64,000 nt of DNA from Bacillota bacterium (GTDB lineage: Bacteria; Bacillota; Clostridia; Oscillospirales; Oscillospiraceae), in assembly GCA_030529825.1 (NCBI GenBank), contig JAUMWD010000002.1:149742-213741 (forward strand), read 5' to 3'. This document shows, piece by piece, positions 50,201 through 58,246 of the stretch. A program made the position numbers and the translations under genes. The notes under the pieces were generated by a model, which was not told where the DNA came from, made no database searches, and was given only the letters and a program-made list of their open reading frames with translations. Positions within the stretch are counted from its first letter, which is position 1, and every line of letters begins with the position of its first letter.

Positions 50201-52721
50201 CCTTGAAGACCTTGAAATCTTCCAAAAGTATGTAGATGAAGGCTACACCACCGAAGACATCATATTCTTCCTGACGCGTGACATAGACATGAGTCAGAAG
50301 TATTCTGTGGATTCCGAGCGTTCCTGGACTCCGATCGGCGATGTTGCAAATCCCTTCAAGGGAATATTCGACGGTCAGGGCTACACCATTAAATATCTGT
50401 ACATTAACAGCTCCGCTGAAGATCAGGGCCTTTTCGGCCACATCACCGGCACAAAATCCCTTGTAAAGAATCTCGGTGTCAGCGGTGTAGTCCGCGCAGA
50501 TATCAACGCAGGTGCAATCTGCGGCGACTTCAATCTCGGTACCATTGCAAACTGCTGGAGCTCCTGCGAGGTTACTGCATTGGGCAACAACGCCGGCGGA
50601 ATTGTCGGCGGTGCAAATATGGGCTCCATTATTAACTGCGCAAGCTACGGTGCAGTTGTAAATGCGGATGCCTACGGTGCTATTGCCGGTTATGCCTTTA
50701 ACACCACTATGGAATACTGCTATTATCTCTACGCCACCTGCCAGCAGGCCTACGGTCTCGGCTCTATTGTAAAAGAAAACGGTGTGCAGTATTTTAACGG
50801 TACCTCCGCAGCCTGCATCATGCATGAAAAGATAAGCGTTGAAGGCACTGAGACAAAAAATGTACTCTCTGCTCTCAAGCTTTACGTTGACGCACATCCC
50901 GAAACCAACTACTGCTACTGGGCAATAGGCAACACCGAGGAATATATTCTTCAGGGTGTTGAGTTCTTCCCTGTTCTTCTCTCCGCCTCCGGCACTATGG
51001 GTGAGAAGGATTACAGACAGGTGCTTGCCTACTATAACGGCAAGGAATACAATTCTCTTGTCAAAGCTGTCAATGACGCCAACGACAATCCCGACGGCGG
51101 CGATGTTATTCTCGCAAGAAATGTAATCCTGCAGAACAAGGAAGACATTGCTCCCGATGAAAATGTTCGCATAGTAACCGGCGACTACACTCTGGACTTC
51201 AAGTCCGAGGTCAAGGTATACAGTATGCAGCAGCTTTCGGGTGTCTTTATCGTCAACAAAGACGGAGGCAGACTCAGCACCTGGGACAGTGAAAAAAACG
51301 CATTCAGACTTTTCATGTATGCCAAGAAGAATGCCGATCCCTCCTGCAACAGCGAAATCTACGGTATTCAGAGCCTTACCTTCATCTCCTCCGAGGTAAA
51401 GGGCGATTATCCCTATGCTTATAATCTCACCCTTCAGGACGGAGAATTCATTGTAAACTCCACCCTTGACAGCGGAAATCCCCATAAGATTCCCGCAGGC
51501 TCAACTATCACCGTTGACACCCGCGGAACCTTTAATGTCTCCGCAAATGCCCGCATTCGTACCACCGGCGGCAACTCCTGTATTATGAATGGCGGCAAGA
51601 TTAAAATCGGCAACGCCACCCTTAACACCAACGGCGGCGTAAGAATGGTGGGCGTGTTTGAGGATGACGGCGGTGTAGTTTCCCTGCCCTATGTTTACCG
51701 CGACGGTTATACTCTTCGCGGCTGGTCTGACGGCACAAATGCCAAGCCTTATCCTGCAGGCAGTCAGGTTGAAGTGCAGACTGCAACAACCCTGACCGCA
51801 CAATGGGAAATCGGTGACGGGGGTGATCCCTACCCCGGTGACAACTACTACACCGATCAGGACGATCCCATATACAGCATTCCCATTACCGTCATTCAGT
51901 CCGGCGGCGGCACCATTACCCCCGACAGCGTTTATGCCGCAAAGGGCGAAAATATGAGCATCAGCTTTACTCCCGACTCCGGATACTATGTAAAGAATGT
52001 CCTCGTTGACGGCAAGTCTGTCTCTCTCGACGAAGACAATCTGTACCATCTGGTAAGCATCAGCCGTCCCCATACGATCATCGCGTTGTTTGCACCTACC
52101 ACAAACATTAATTACTATAACTGGTCCAATTCCTTTGAGGATATAAGCTCAGGGGACTGGTGCTACGACTATGTGCGCTATGTATCCTCCGCAGGTCTCT
52201 TCAACGGCACCTCCGCAACCACCTTCTCCCCCAACAAGACTATGACGCGAGACATGGTTGTGGTTGTACTCTGGCGACTTTCCGGTTGTCCCGTTGTTCC
52301 CGATAACGGAGTAATATTCAGCGACATACCTAAAACCAACTACGCCTATGACGCAGTGCGCTGGGCAAACCAGTTCGGCATCGTCAACGGCTTCGGTGAC
52401 GGCAGCTTCGGCTACGGCAAGGCTGTTACACGAGAGCAGCTTATAACCTTCCTCTTCCGCTATGCAAAGAACTACGCAGGCGACAATGTTGCCGCATATG
52501 ACAATGTAAATATTCTCGCCTACAGCGATGTGCTTCAGATTTCCAAGGGTATGACACAGCCCTTCCAGTGGGGTATCGGCTCCGGTATCGTAAACGGAAC
52601 ATCCGCCACAACGCTCAGCCCCAAGTCAGAAACCACGCGTGCCCAGGTCGCAGCTATACTTTCCCGGTACTGCAATACCTTCTTCCTCAGTGTTCCGGTA
52701 ATAAATACCGATAAGCTTTAA
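47229..52721 (+). CDS. Very large S-layer-anchored GLUG-repeat surface protein
   Basis: 1,830 residues with a signal peptide (KKVLSGILSLVMVIGLFAGI, cleavage near ASAKD). Four tandem modules of about 280-310 residues follow (about 44-325, 327-625, 645-955, 968-1255). Each has a start near YSIxxxxEL, an FDGxGF/Y motif, a GLUG core (VGGIAG/GGIVG) and a W-rich end. A low-complexity beta region, an InlB-type B-repeat (YTLRGWSDGTN) and a second repeat (GGGTITPDS) lead to three SLH domains (about 1635-1820; TRDMVVVVLWRLSG, TREQLITFLFRYA, TRAQVAAILSRYC). It probably anchors to secondary cell-wall polymers and displays an adhesin-like stalk. The ATG at 47229 follows CGGAGGG; a start 12 codons upstream lacks support. 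Confidence 0.88.
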   Translation: MNIKLKKVLSGILSLVMVIGLFAGIGTFSASAKDDCGYNSNGSVSRLLEAGIDAEAGQVFSISSQNDLIALADYINNGGNSEGVTFYITKDIDLTDVMWVPIGEKGSFSFKGIFDGCGFAVLNLTAAAESANDVALFGFVEGADAIVKNVGVMGTISGNNSLAGIAANVEDASIVNSWNAVDVSGSSNIGGIVGEMSGGRIENCCNYGYIEGSSNTGAIAGKVSNSAVIEYSYYVYYSADKACGSVSANSTSTIYRFASSSSEVLTEKKLTVDNRTTDDLVVLLNEWVDMQDNDFNYREWVYDTSDSGHKRVDGRYPSHKYPGYFDIVDSLYTPTSTMTALYESGQNAQNGGFYSIADGKELYYLAEYVNAGYLTEGATFFLVNDISVQEGSASVIQGEWTSIGADDDTPFRGVFDGQGYVITGLIATRGSHIGLFGFVDSANSVIKNVGANGIFTANDNVGGIASDLVSGSVSNCWFSGSISSDNAVGGIVGSCDNGRITNCCCFCEVTGGNRTGAIVGDTSAASIIKFCYYSGNNTTAVGDDQGTVSVVTTYTVSGTDFTLDRPISVGNNPTSKLLNALNHWVSDLAPDKTYRHWKIDDSADSIARILGKHPTHLFPGDNSGLKQVDEPEDSINGDSNPYSVRYLETATMTELYNSGIDGIAGGHYSISSGDELEYLGKYVNAGHATRNITFYLTTDISIALQSMGNNNEGWQPIGKDAKLTDGSTYFRAFRGTFDGCGFTVYGMFISKNEADEVGLFGQLQNATIKNVGVVGDIVAEIKCGGICGEAENSFIYNCWTAVNIQSEEETGGIAGEIHDTDIINCVGYGAILCYGGITTVGGGIVGEALGTCNLTNCYYLKTTTKDPYAKISNKTTEDIIGFTYGFIGDDYVCSLDKPAQIEELTTTNLLTALNAWVVAQDNGLYSGWKNSAALVSVNGATGHYPILMPPNEHESDFNEDYEGDYDATCSISDLYSSRTDGTKGCCYSINSLEDLEIFQKYVDEGYTTEDIIFFLTRDIDMSQKYSVDSERSWTPIGDVANPFKGIFDGQGYTIKYLYINSSAEDQGLFGHITGTKSLVKNLGVSGVVRADINAGAICGDFNLGTIANCWSSCEVTALGNNAGGIVGGANMGSIINCASYGAVVNADAYGAIAGYAFNTTMEYCYYLYATCQQAYGLGSIVKENGVQYFNGTSAACIMHEKISVEGTETKNVLSALKLYVDAHPETNYCYWAIGNTEEYILQGVEFFPVLLSASGTMGEKDYRQVLAYYNGKEYNSLVKAVNDANDNPDGGDVILARNVILQNKEDIAPDENVRIVTGDYTLDFKSEVKVYSMQQLSGVFIVNKDGGRLSTWDSEKNAFRLFMYAKKNADPSCNSEIYGIQSLTFISSEVKGDYPYAYNLTLQDGEFIVNSTLDSGNPHKIPAGSTITVDTRGTFNVSANARIRTTGGNSCIMNGGKIKIGNATLNTNGGVRMVGVFEDDGGVVSLPYVYRDGYTLRGWSDGTNAKPYPAGSQVEVQTATTLTAQWEIGDGGDPYPGDNYYTDQDDPIYSIPITVIQSGGGTITPDSVYAAKGENMSISFTPDSGYYVKNVLVDGKSVSLDEDNLYHLVSISRPHTIIALFAPTTNINYYNWSNSFEDISSGDWCYDYVRYVSSAGLFNGTSATTFSPNKTMTRDMVVVVLWRLSGCPVVPDNGVIFSDIPKTNYAYDAVRWANQFGIVNGFGDGSFGYGKAVTREQLITFLFRYAKNYAGDNVAAYDNVNILAYSDVLQISKGMTQPFQWGIGSGIVNGTSATTLSPKSETTRAQVAAILSRYCNTFFLSVPVINTDKL
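47361..50990 (+). repeat. Four tandem coding repeats of about 0.85-0.93 kb
   Basis: Nucleotide segments at about 47361-48200, 48210-49100, 49160-50090 and 50130-50990 encode the four GLUG modules. They share block order and motifs (FDGQGY, GLFG, NVGG, KNVG, NCW), but the protein copies differ at many positions, so the duplication is old. Confidence 0.75.
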
Positions 52722-52740
52722 CACGCGTTGCACTTTATAC

Positions 52741-52773
52741 AAAAATACTGTCTGCTTGTTAGACAGTATTTTT
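52741..52773 (+). terminator. Terminator of the GLUG/SLH gene
   Basis: Stem AAAAATACTGTCT with its complement, a 7-base loop and a T run, 20 bases after the stop codon. Confidence 0.88.
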
Positions 52774-52831
52774 GTTAAATTTGCAGTTAATCCAGACAAC
52801 TGTAAGCCAAGATTAAAGGAGGAACTTCTGT

Positions 52832-54508
52832 ATGAAAAATTGCAAGCACTGCGGTACAGAGCTCGAGGACGGCAGCAGTATCTGCCCTGTATGCGGCAAG
52901 CTCCTTAATGATTTACCGGAAATCTTGCAGGAGATTGATGTAAAAGCATCAGAAGCCGATGAGCTTTTCGGAATAGATAATTCAGAGAAATCAATTGCTT
53001 CAGAGGCGCTTGCTGCCGAGTCTCGCCCCTTTGTTTCCGACAGCATAACGGAGTCAGTACGGGCAGAGCTTCTGAATTCTATCAAAAAGCGTAAAAAGGC
53101 AAAGCGACGCAAAGCACTGATATCTGTCTTGGCTGCTCTTATTATTGCAGCGGCAGTAGCCTGCATTATCATTTTCACATCGCCGAAATACAAGCTGATA
53201 TCCGCATTTGAACGCTCTATGGGCGAAATCAATGACATTTATGCATCCTGCGAAAACCTTATTAATGTTGAAAATGTATCTGACAGCATTTTAGAAAGCG
53301 GTCAGTTTTCTACGGAAATGGATTTGAATGGTACACTTTCACCGCTTTTCCTCGGTACATATCCTTATGAGGACATAGATAGTTTAAGCGAATATTTGGA
53401 CTATCTGAGTGGTAGCTATAGCTTTGGCAGTTCGTTCAGGCTTGATTATGACCTTCAGCGCAAGTGTCTTGAAGGCAGCTGCGACATGAGCACGGAGGCG
53501 AACGGTGAAGTCTCCTCTTTGAGCGCTGCATTTTCTGCAAATGAAGGCAAAACCATGTTCCGTTTTTCCGATTTGCCTGATAAAACCTACTGTTTCAGCA
53601 ACGAAACTCTGGGCAAAGATTTAGCAGACTCTGCTCTCTACAGCAGCATAAATACATTTTTCACGAGCAAGAGCAATCTCCGAGAAGTGAGATTTGAGCC
53701 TTTTGCCATAGAAAAAAATGACGAGCGCAGACAGCAAATTGAAGATGAGCTGCGCACATTCCTGAAGTCCGTCGAAATCAGTAAGAGCGACTCAAAAATC
53801 TGCGGCTTCAACGGAGATGTATACCGCATTAGCTTTGACAGTAAAGACCTTAAGCTTCTTGTTAAAAGATGTATTGTAATCACTAATAACGGCAAAGAAG
53901 ATATTCTGTATTATCCCCAAGTGCGTAATTTGCTCAACGACATTCGATCTGCTGAATACAGGGTATACGCAGGCATTAAAGACGGAAAGCTCGCCGCTAT
54001 TTCCGTGCAGATAAACTACGGCGAAAAAATAAGCATTGTTCTGCATGGCAGCGATAACATTTGGAACGATTTCAGCATATATACCGACGATGAGGAAATC
54101 GCCTACGGCGGTATCTGCACTACCGAAAACGGTATGGAGTTTAAAGCAAAGGCTACCGGTTTCAACGCCTCCCTGCTGTTTGAGATTAACGACGAGGATA
54201 AAGAACTGAATCTGACTGTCAGCGCCCAAAGGGTAAAATGCGAGCTCCTCAAAATGAACTACTCCGAGGATAGCGGTGCGATCAGCTTATCAATCAAGTT
54301 GATGCCTGATGTGATATTTATGACCGGACTCAAGGAATTAAGCTTTGACATCTCACTTTCACCTCTTAAAACAACTCCGGCAATGCTATCTGATAATGCA
54401 GTAGATATTTTTGCTTTGGTCGACAGCGAAATCGAAGCGCTGTTTGATGAATTAGACCAAAAGCTTTTTGGTGCAGCTTTTTATGATGACGAATCACAAG
54501 TCAGCTAA
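52832..54508 (+). CDS. Zinc-ribbon membrane protein with large extracytoplasmic domain
   Basis: 558 residues: an N-terminal zinc ribbon (CKHCG...CPVCG, Cys4, Cys7, Cys18, Cys21), an acidic linker, a basic patch (KKRKKAKRRK) and one membrane helix (about 95-116), then an outer domain of about 440 residues with no motif I know. The layout resembles the zinc-ribbon plus single-TM proteins common in gut Clostridia. AAAGGAGG precedes the ATG by six bases. It follows the SLH gene after its terminator, so it probably has its own promoter. The function is unknown. Confidence 0.8.
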   Translation: MKNCKHCGTELEDGSSICPVCGKLLNDLPEILQEIDVKASEADELFGIDNSEKSIASEALAAESRPFVSDSITESVRAELLNSIKKRKKAKRRKALISVLAALIIAAAVACIIIFTSPKYKLISAFERSMGEINDIYASCENLINVENVSDSILESGQFSTEMDLNGTLSPLFLGTYPYEDIDSLSEYLDYLSGSYSFGSSFRLDYDLQRKCLEGSCDMSTEANGEVSSLSAAFSANEGKTMFRFSDLPDKTYCFSNETLGKDLADSALYSSINTFFTSKSNLREVRFEPFAIEKNDERRQQIEDELRTFLKSVEISKSDSKICGFNGDVYRISFDSKDLKLLVKRCIVITNNGKEDILYYPQVRNLLNDIRSAEYRVYAGIKDGKLAAISVQINYGEKISIVLHGSDNIWNDFSIYTDDEEIAYGGICTTENGMEFKAKATGFNASLLFEINDEDKELNLTVSAQRVKCELLKMNYSEDSGAISLSIKLMPDVIFMTGLKELSFDISLSPLKTTPAMLSDNAVDIFALVDSEIEALFDELDQKLFGAAFYDDESQVS

Positions 54509-54588
54509 GGCTATTTCATTTAGCTTAAAAGTACAAAGCTTTCAGCACGATGCTTTGAGTGCGCATCACTAATAGAGTTAAAACAGCA

Positions 54589-54624
54589 AAAAGTCCGACA
54601 ATGCTGACGCATTGTCGGACTTTT
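54589..54624. terminator. Bidirectional terminator after the zinc-ribbon gene
   Basis: A 15-bp stem around AAAAGTCCGACAATG with a 6-base loop and T runs on both sides, between convergent genes. Confidence 0.9.
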
Positions 54625-54650
54625 AAAATATAAAATATGATTAGTATTTA

Positions 54651-55757
54651 TCAAGCAATTCTGTCAATGTATTTAACAATCTCTCTGAATGCACTGCCGG
54701 AGCACCAGTCGCTGATAGCGTCATCTCCGAGATTAATAATAGCACAGCGGGTATTAAGCTCATTGCTCAAATTCTCCGCAAGAACAGCCCAAAGCTTTGT
54801 TCCGTCGGCATTTTCCGTGCTCACAATGTCAAACACATAGCCTATGTGGTGGGCAACATCCGACTCATCATAGTAGTCGCAGAGCTTGTCATAAAAATCT
54901 GAAATGGCACAGGTAAAGCTGATAAGCTCTTCGGCAGAAAGGCCATCAATACCCAGCTTTGCCTTAAAGTCCTCGGGTACTGTTGCGGCAGCCGTGCCGA
55001 TTCTTTGGATAAATTCGGGAACGGGAATATACTCAAACAGCTGATTAATTGTCTGTATATTGCATTCGGAAAGCACTTCAAAACTATAATCCTCATACAG
55101 CTCACAGGTCTTTTTGATCAGTGCTGCACGGCCTGCACTCATATGATAGCTCTCCGCAAGCTCCGCATACTCGGAAACATCGGAGAAAATCTGGCTGATG
55201 ATGGAGAAATCATAGCTCGTATTCTCATCTGTAAGCTGAATGACATCAATAATTGTCTGTCGTATGAGCTCTGCCTCAGATTCATCGGGATTAACAACCG
55301 TCACCAGAATGGAATTCTTAAGATTTGTAATGTATTCATGATCCTGGAGCACGGCAACCGTCTTCTTCACAGCCTCATCGCAGGTCATACCACGGAGCTG
55401 AAGCTCATCCATGAGCGCTGCGGCATCCTCATTTATAGCTTCGGCGCTGACGACAATGTTCCTATCGTTGATTTCCATTTGCAGACTCGGGTTTACATCA
55501 AGCATAACTATGGAATTGTGCGCCAGCGGAATACTGGTAGCATTACCGGTGAGTGTCATCTGTCCCCTATCCACATTCACGCCTACGCCCATCAAAACGG
55601 CGGCACAGAGCACTACAATCGCCAAGCAGGCCGCAACGGCAAGCAAATGGCGGTTTACCCTGCGGCTTGCAATGGGTACAAGCTTGTCATCTGCAAGCTC
55701 ATCGACGAACTCATCGTCAACTCCACCTATATATTTAAGCAAATCTTCGCTTCTCAA
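54651..55757 (-). CDS. RsgI-like anti-sigma factor membrane protein
   Basis: A 368-residue protein with a short cytoplasmic N terminus (EDLLKYIGGVDDEFVDELADD), one membrane helix (about 38-58) and an outer domain that starts with an RsgI-type segment: SIVMLDVNPSLQMEIND, VVSAEAINEDAAALMDELQL (about 82-121). The remainder is an uncharacterised helical domain. RsgI proteins sequester a sigma factor and release it in response to outside signals. Its start overlaps the sigma factor gene by 4 bases, which strongly implies that the two work as a pair. Signal and target genes are unknown. Confidence 0.85.
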   Translation of the reverse strand: MRSEDLLKYIGGVDDEFVDELADDKLVPIASRRVNRHLLAVAACLAIVVLCAAVLMGVGVNVDRGQMTLTGNATSIPLAHNSIVMLDVNPSLQMEINDRNIVVSAEAINEDAAALMDELQLRGMTCDEAVKKTVAVLQDHEYITNLKNSILVTVVNPDESEAELIRQTIIDVIQLTDENTSYDFSIISQIFSDVSEYAELAESYHMSAGRAALIKKTCELYEDYSFEVLSECNIQTINQLFEYIPVPEFIQRIGTAAATVPEDFKAKLGIDGLSAEELISFTCAISDFYDKLCDYYDESDVAHHIGYVFDIVSTENADGTKLWAVLAENLSNELNTRCAIINLGDDAISDWCSGSAFREIVKYIDRIA

Positions 55758-56317
55758 AGCGTGATTCCTTCTTTCGTCAAATGATTTTTCAATTTATTGC
55801 GAAGTCTGTAAAGCATGGTAGTTGTTTTCGCAACTGAAATACCGTATTTGGATGCAATATCCGCTATGGGCTCCATTTTCCAGTAACGGCGCATGAAAAC
55901 GCCCCGCTCGGTTTGGGGTAAAGACTTGAGGAAGCTGTTTATTGCGGCGATTATTTCCTCCGAATCCTGCAGCTTTTCATATTGGTCCTCACCGGTGACG
56001 CATTCGGCAAGCTCATCCAGCAAAAGCGTAACCTCACCGTTGCCTCGCTTTAAGCTGTTACGCCGCCTATACATGTCCAGCGCAAGATTTCGTGTGATTT
56101 TGCCGATATATGAAGCAAGCGAAGACGGCTCATTGGGCGGAATACTTCCCCATGTGCGCATATATGCGTCATTAACGCATTCCTCACTGTCTTCATCATT
56201 TCCCAAAACATTGAAGGCAATTTTATGACAGTATCGACCGTATTTTTTCTCTGTTTCCAGAATGGCTTCCTGAGATCGCTCCAGATAAAGCCTTACAATG
56301 TCGCGGTCTTCCAACAC
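55754..56317 (-). CDS. ECF-like RNA polymerase sigma factor
   Basis: 187 residues with sigma region 2 (FNVLGNDEDSEECVNDAYMR and YIGKITRNLALDMYRRRNS) and region 4 (SLPQTERGVFMRRYWKMEP, IADIASKYGISVAKTTTML), without regions 1 or 3, which fits the extracytoplasmic-function class. It is followed, with a 4-base overlap, by an RsgI-like anti-sigma gene, the classic order for a membrane-controlled sigma system. Gut Clostridia carry many such pairs. Its likely targets, possibly including its own promoter upstream of 56317, are not identified here. Confidence 0.9.
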   Translation of the reverse strand: MLEDRDIVRLYLERSQEAILETEKKYGRYCHKIAFNVLGNDEDSEECVNDAYMRTWGSIPPNEPSSLASYIGKITRNLALDMYRRRNSLKRGNGEVTLLLDELAECVTGEDQYEKLQDSEEIIAAINSFLKSLPQTERGVFMRRYWKMEPIADIASKYGISVAKTTTMLYRLRNKLKNHLTKEGITL

Positions 56318-56496
56318 AATCTCCTGTTCCTATCTTAAATGACGAAAAAGTTTATTCATATATTACAATTTTGTAAAATTTAAATTATTTTTTCAAAAAG
56401 TCTTATTATGCAAATATATGCAATTGACGCTTGTTATGCCCTAAATAATATGGTATATTGAGGTGTAATTTTGTAATTGTAATGAGGTTTTTATAT

Positions 56497-57255
56497 ATGA
56501 TACTATATTTTAGCGGCACTGGCAATAGTCGTTATACCGCAGTTCTGTTGGGTAAAGCCCTCGATGACGAGGTCGTTTCACTGAACGAGCTGATTTCCCG
56601 GGAAAGCATCGGTGACTTCAGCAGCGAAAAGCCTTATGTTTTCGTTCTTCCAACCTATTGCTATCACATTCCCTCTGTTGTTGAAGAATTCATAAATGAG
56701 GCCTCATTTTCCGGTTGCTGCAAAGCGTATTTCGTCATGACCTGCGGTGCGGGAACCGGAGGTGCCGGTGCGGTCAACAAGGCTATCTGTAAGGAAAAGA
56801 AGCTAAACTACATGGGCACCTACACTCTTGTAATGCCTGACAACTACCTTGTAATGTATGCGCCCTCAAGCCGTGAAGAGGCGGAAAGAATTCTTGCCTC
56901 ACTTCCCGAAAAGATTAGCGAGATTGCAGGGCTTATCGAAAGCGGAAAAACTTTCAATCAAAAGGGATCTGCTGTGAGCAAGGAAGTCAGCATTATCTCC
57001 AGTAAGCTTTTCAACAAGTTCTTCGTAAAGCCCGAAAAATTCAGCGTAACGGAGGACTGTGTATCCTGCGGCGTCTGTGTTAATAATTGCCCGCTTCACA
57101 ATGTCGTTCTCACCGAAGGTGTGCCTGAATGGGGCAGCAACTGCGTGCATTGCCTGTCATGTATATGCTCCTGTCCGAAAAACGCCATAGAATACGGCAA
57201 GGGCACAAAGGGCCGCCGCAGACACTATGTTTTCTCCGACGGAAAATTGAAATAA
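56497..57255 (+). CDS. EFR1 family flavodoxin-ferredoxin protein
   Basis: 252 residues: an N-terminal flavodoxin-like domain (MILYFSGTGNSRYTA, the FMN phosphate loop, then CGAGTGGAGAVNKA) and a C-terminal pair of 4Fe-4S motifs (CVSCGVCVNNCPLHNV and CVHCLSCICSCPKNAIEYG). EFR1 proteins are thought to move electrons between ferredoxin- and flavin-type partners; partners are unknown. I chose the ATG at 56497 because the conserved FSGTGN block begins right after it and GAGG lies 9 bases upstream; an in-frame ATG 13 codons earlier is less likely. Confidence 0.88.
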   Translation: MILYFSGTGNSRYTAVLLGKALDDEVVSLNELISRESIGDFSSEKPYVFVLPTYCYHIPSVVEEFINEASFSGCCKAYFVMTCGAGTGGAGAVNKAICKEKKLNYMGTYTLVMPDNYLVMYAPSSREEAERILASLPEKISEIAGLIESGKTFNQKGSAVSKEVSIISSKLFNKFFVKPEKFSVTEDCVSCGVCVNNCPLHNVVLTEGVPEWGSNCVHCLSCICSCPKNAIEYGKGTKGRRRHYVFSDGKLK

Positions 57256-57289
57256 GAAACAAGATAACACATAGAAAGAAGGAATCCTT

Positions 57290-58111
57290 TTGAAAACTCG
57301 TTGTATTTCCGCAGCTGTCATGATTTCTCTGGTGGTTGCCTGCTTTTTGCTGACTCCCGATTCAAGAATTGCCCGCACCGTATTTCTTCTAGCTGTCACA
57401 ATTCTTGCAGTTCGTGAAACCTGCCGCGTTATAAAGGCAAAGAATGTTAACTGCGCTCCATGGATTCTCTATGTCTTCAGCGCAGCTGCAATTGCTCTTA
57501 TATATCTCAACCATTTCTCCTACATTAAGGAAAGCACCTATTACATAGCTCTGGAGATTATCATTTTCCTTGCAGTTTTCGCAATTATGTCCGCCGGCGT
57601 AATGTGCAAAAATGTTCGTGGTCCCGGCGCTCTCGCAACTCTTGCGGTTTTTGTATATCCAATAGTGCCTATTCTCATTATAACCAAGCTTGCTCTTCTT
57701 GACGACTGGCTCATTATTTTCGCTCTTGCCTGCATTTCCACCTGGGTTTGCGACAGCTTCGCGCTTTTCGGCGGCAAGGCCTTCGGCAAGCACAAGCTTG
57801 CTCCCGAGGTCAGCCCTAATAAGACCATTGAGGGCAGCGTATGCGGAGCACTTTCCGCCATTGTAACAGGCCTGATTATCAGCTTCTTTATTGATGTTTC
57901 CCCCGTGTGCTGCATGCTCACTGCATTAATCAGCTCTTCCCTCGGTCAAATGGGTGACCTTGCCGCATCCCTGCTCAAGCGTATGTCCGGTGTAAAAGAT
58001 TACAGCAATCTCATTCCCGGCCACGGCGGTGCCATGGACAGAATCGACAGTCTGCTGTTTTCCATTCCCTCTGCCTACTACTGCTTGCTTATAGCAAATG
58101 TCATAAAGTAA
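57290..58111 (+). CDS. cdsA: Phosphatidate cytidylyltransferase
   Basis: A 273-residue membrane enzyme with about eight helices that makes CDP-diacylglycerol from phosphatidate and CTP. The C-terminal family signature is complete: SPNKTIEGSVCGAL, LGQMGDLAASLLKRMSGVKDYSNLIPGHGG and MDRIDSLLFSIPSAYY. It starts at a TTG (57290), with AAGGA six bases upstream, 34 bases after the EFR1 stop, so the two are probably co-transcribed. The usual uppS and dxr neighbours are absent, so it may be a second copy; this is inference. Confidence 0.9.
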   Translation: MKTRCISAAVMISLVVACFLLTPDSRIARTVFLLAVTILAVRETCRVIKAKNVNCAPWILYVFSAAAIALIYLNHFSYIKESTYYIALEIIIFLAVFAIMSAGVMCKNVRGPGALATLAVFVYPIVPILIITKLALLDDWLIIFALACISTWVCDSFALFGGKAFGKHKLAPEVSPNKTIEGSVCGALSAIVTGLIISFFIDVSPVCCMLTALISSSLGQMGDLAASLLKRMSGVKDYSNLIPGHGGAMDRIDSLLFSIPSAYYCLLIANVIK

Positions 58112-58127
58112 TTTTCTGTGATAATTC

Positions 58128-58173
58128 AACGGGTGATTTTTGTGATTTGACACAAAATCACCCGTTTGTTTTT
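58128..58173 (+). terminator. Terminator of cdsA
   Basis: Stem AACGGGTGATTTT (58128-58140) with AAAATCACCCGTTT (58154-58167), a 13-base loop and a G-interrupted T tail. Confidence 0.8.
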
Positions 58174-58180
58174 GTTTATA

Positions 58181-58209
58181 TTTACAAGTTAATTTCTTTG
58201 TGGTAATAT
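58181..58209 (+). promoter_or_regulatory. Promoter of the MATE gene
   Basis: TTTACA (58181-58186), a 17-base spacer and TAATAT (58204-58209), 37 bases before the ATG. Confidence 0.55.
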
Positions 58210-58246
58210 AGAAAAGTTAGATTATATGTATCAAGGTGAATTCTAA

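Noticed and set aside
48951..51485. Long minus-strand reading frames of 325 and 447 codons (48951-49928, 50142-51485) inside the GLUG/SLH gene
   Set aside because: They mirror the plus-strand gene, which has a signal peptide, clear domains and a good ribosome binding site. The antisense proteins are composition-driven (Val/Gly/Ile-rich), lack ribosome binding sites and show no recognisable domain.
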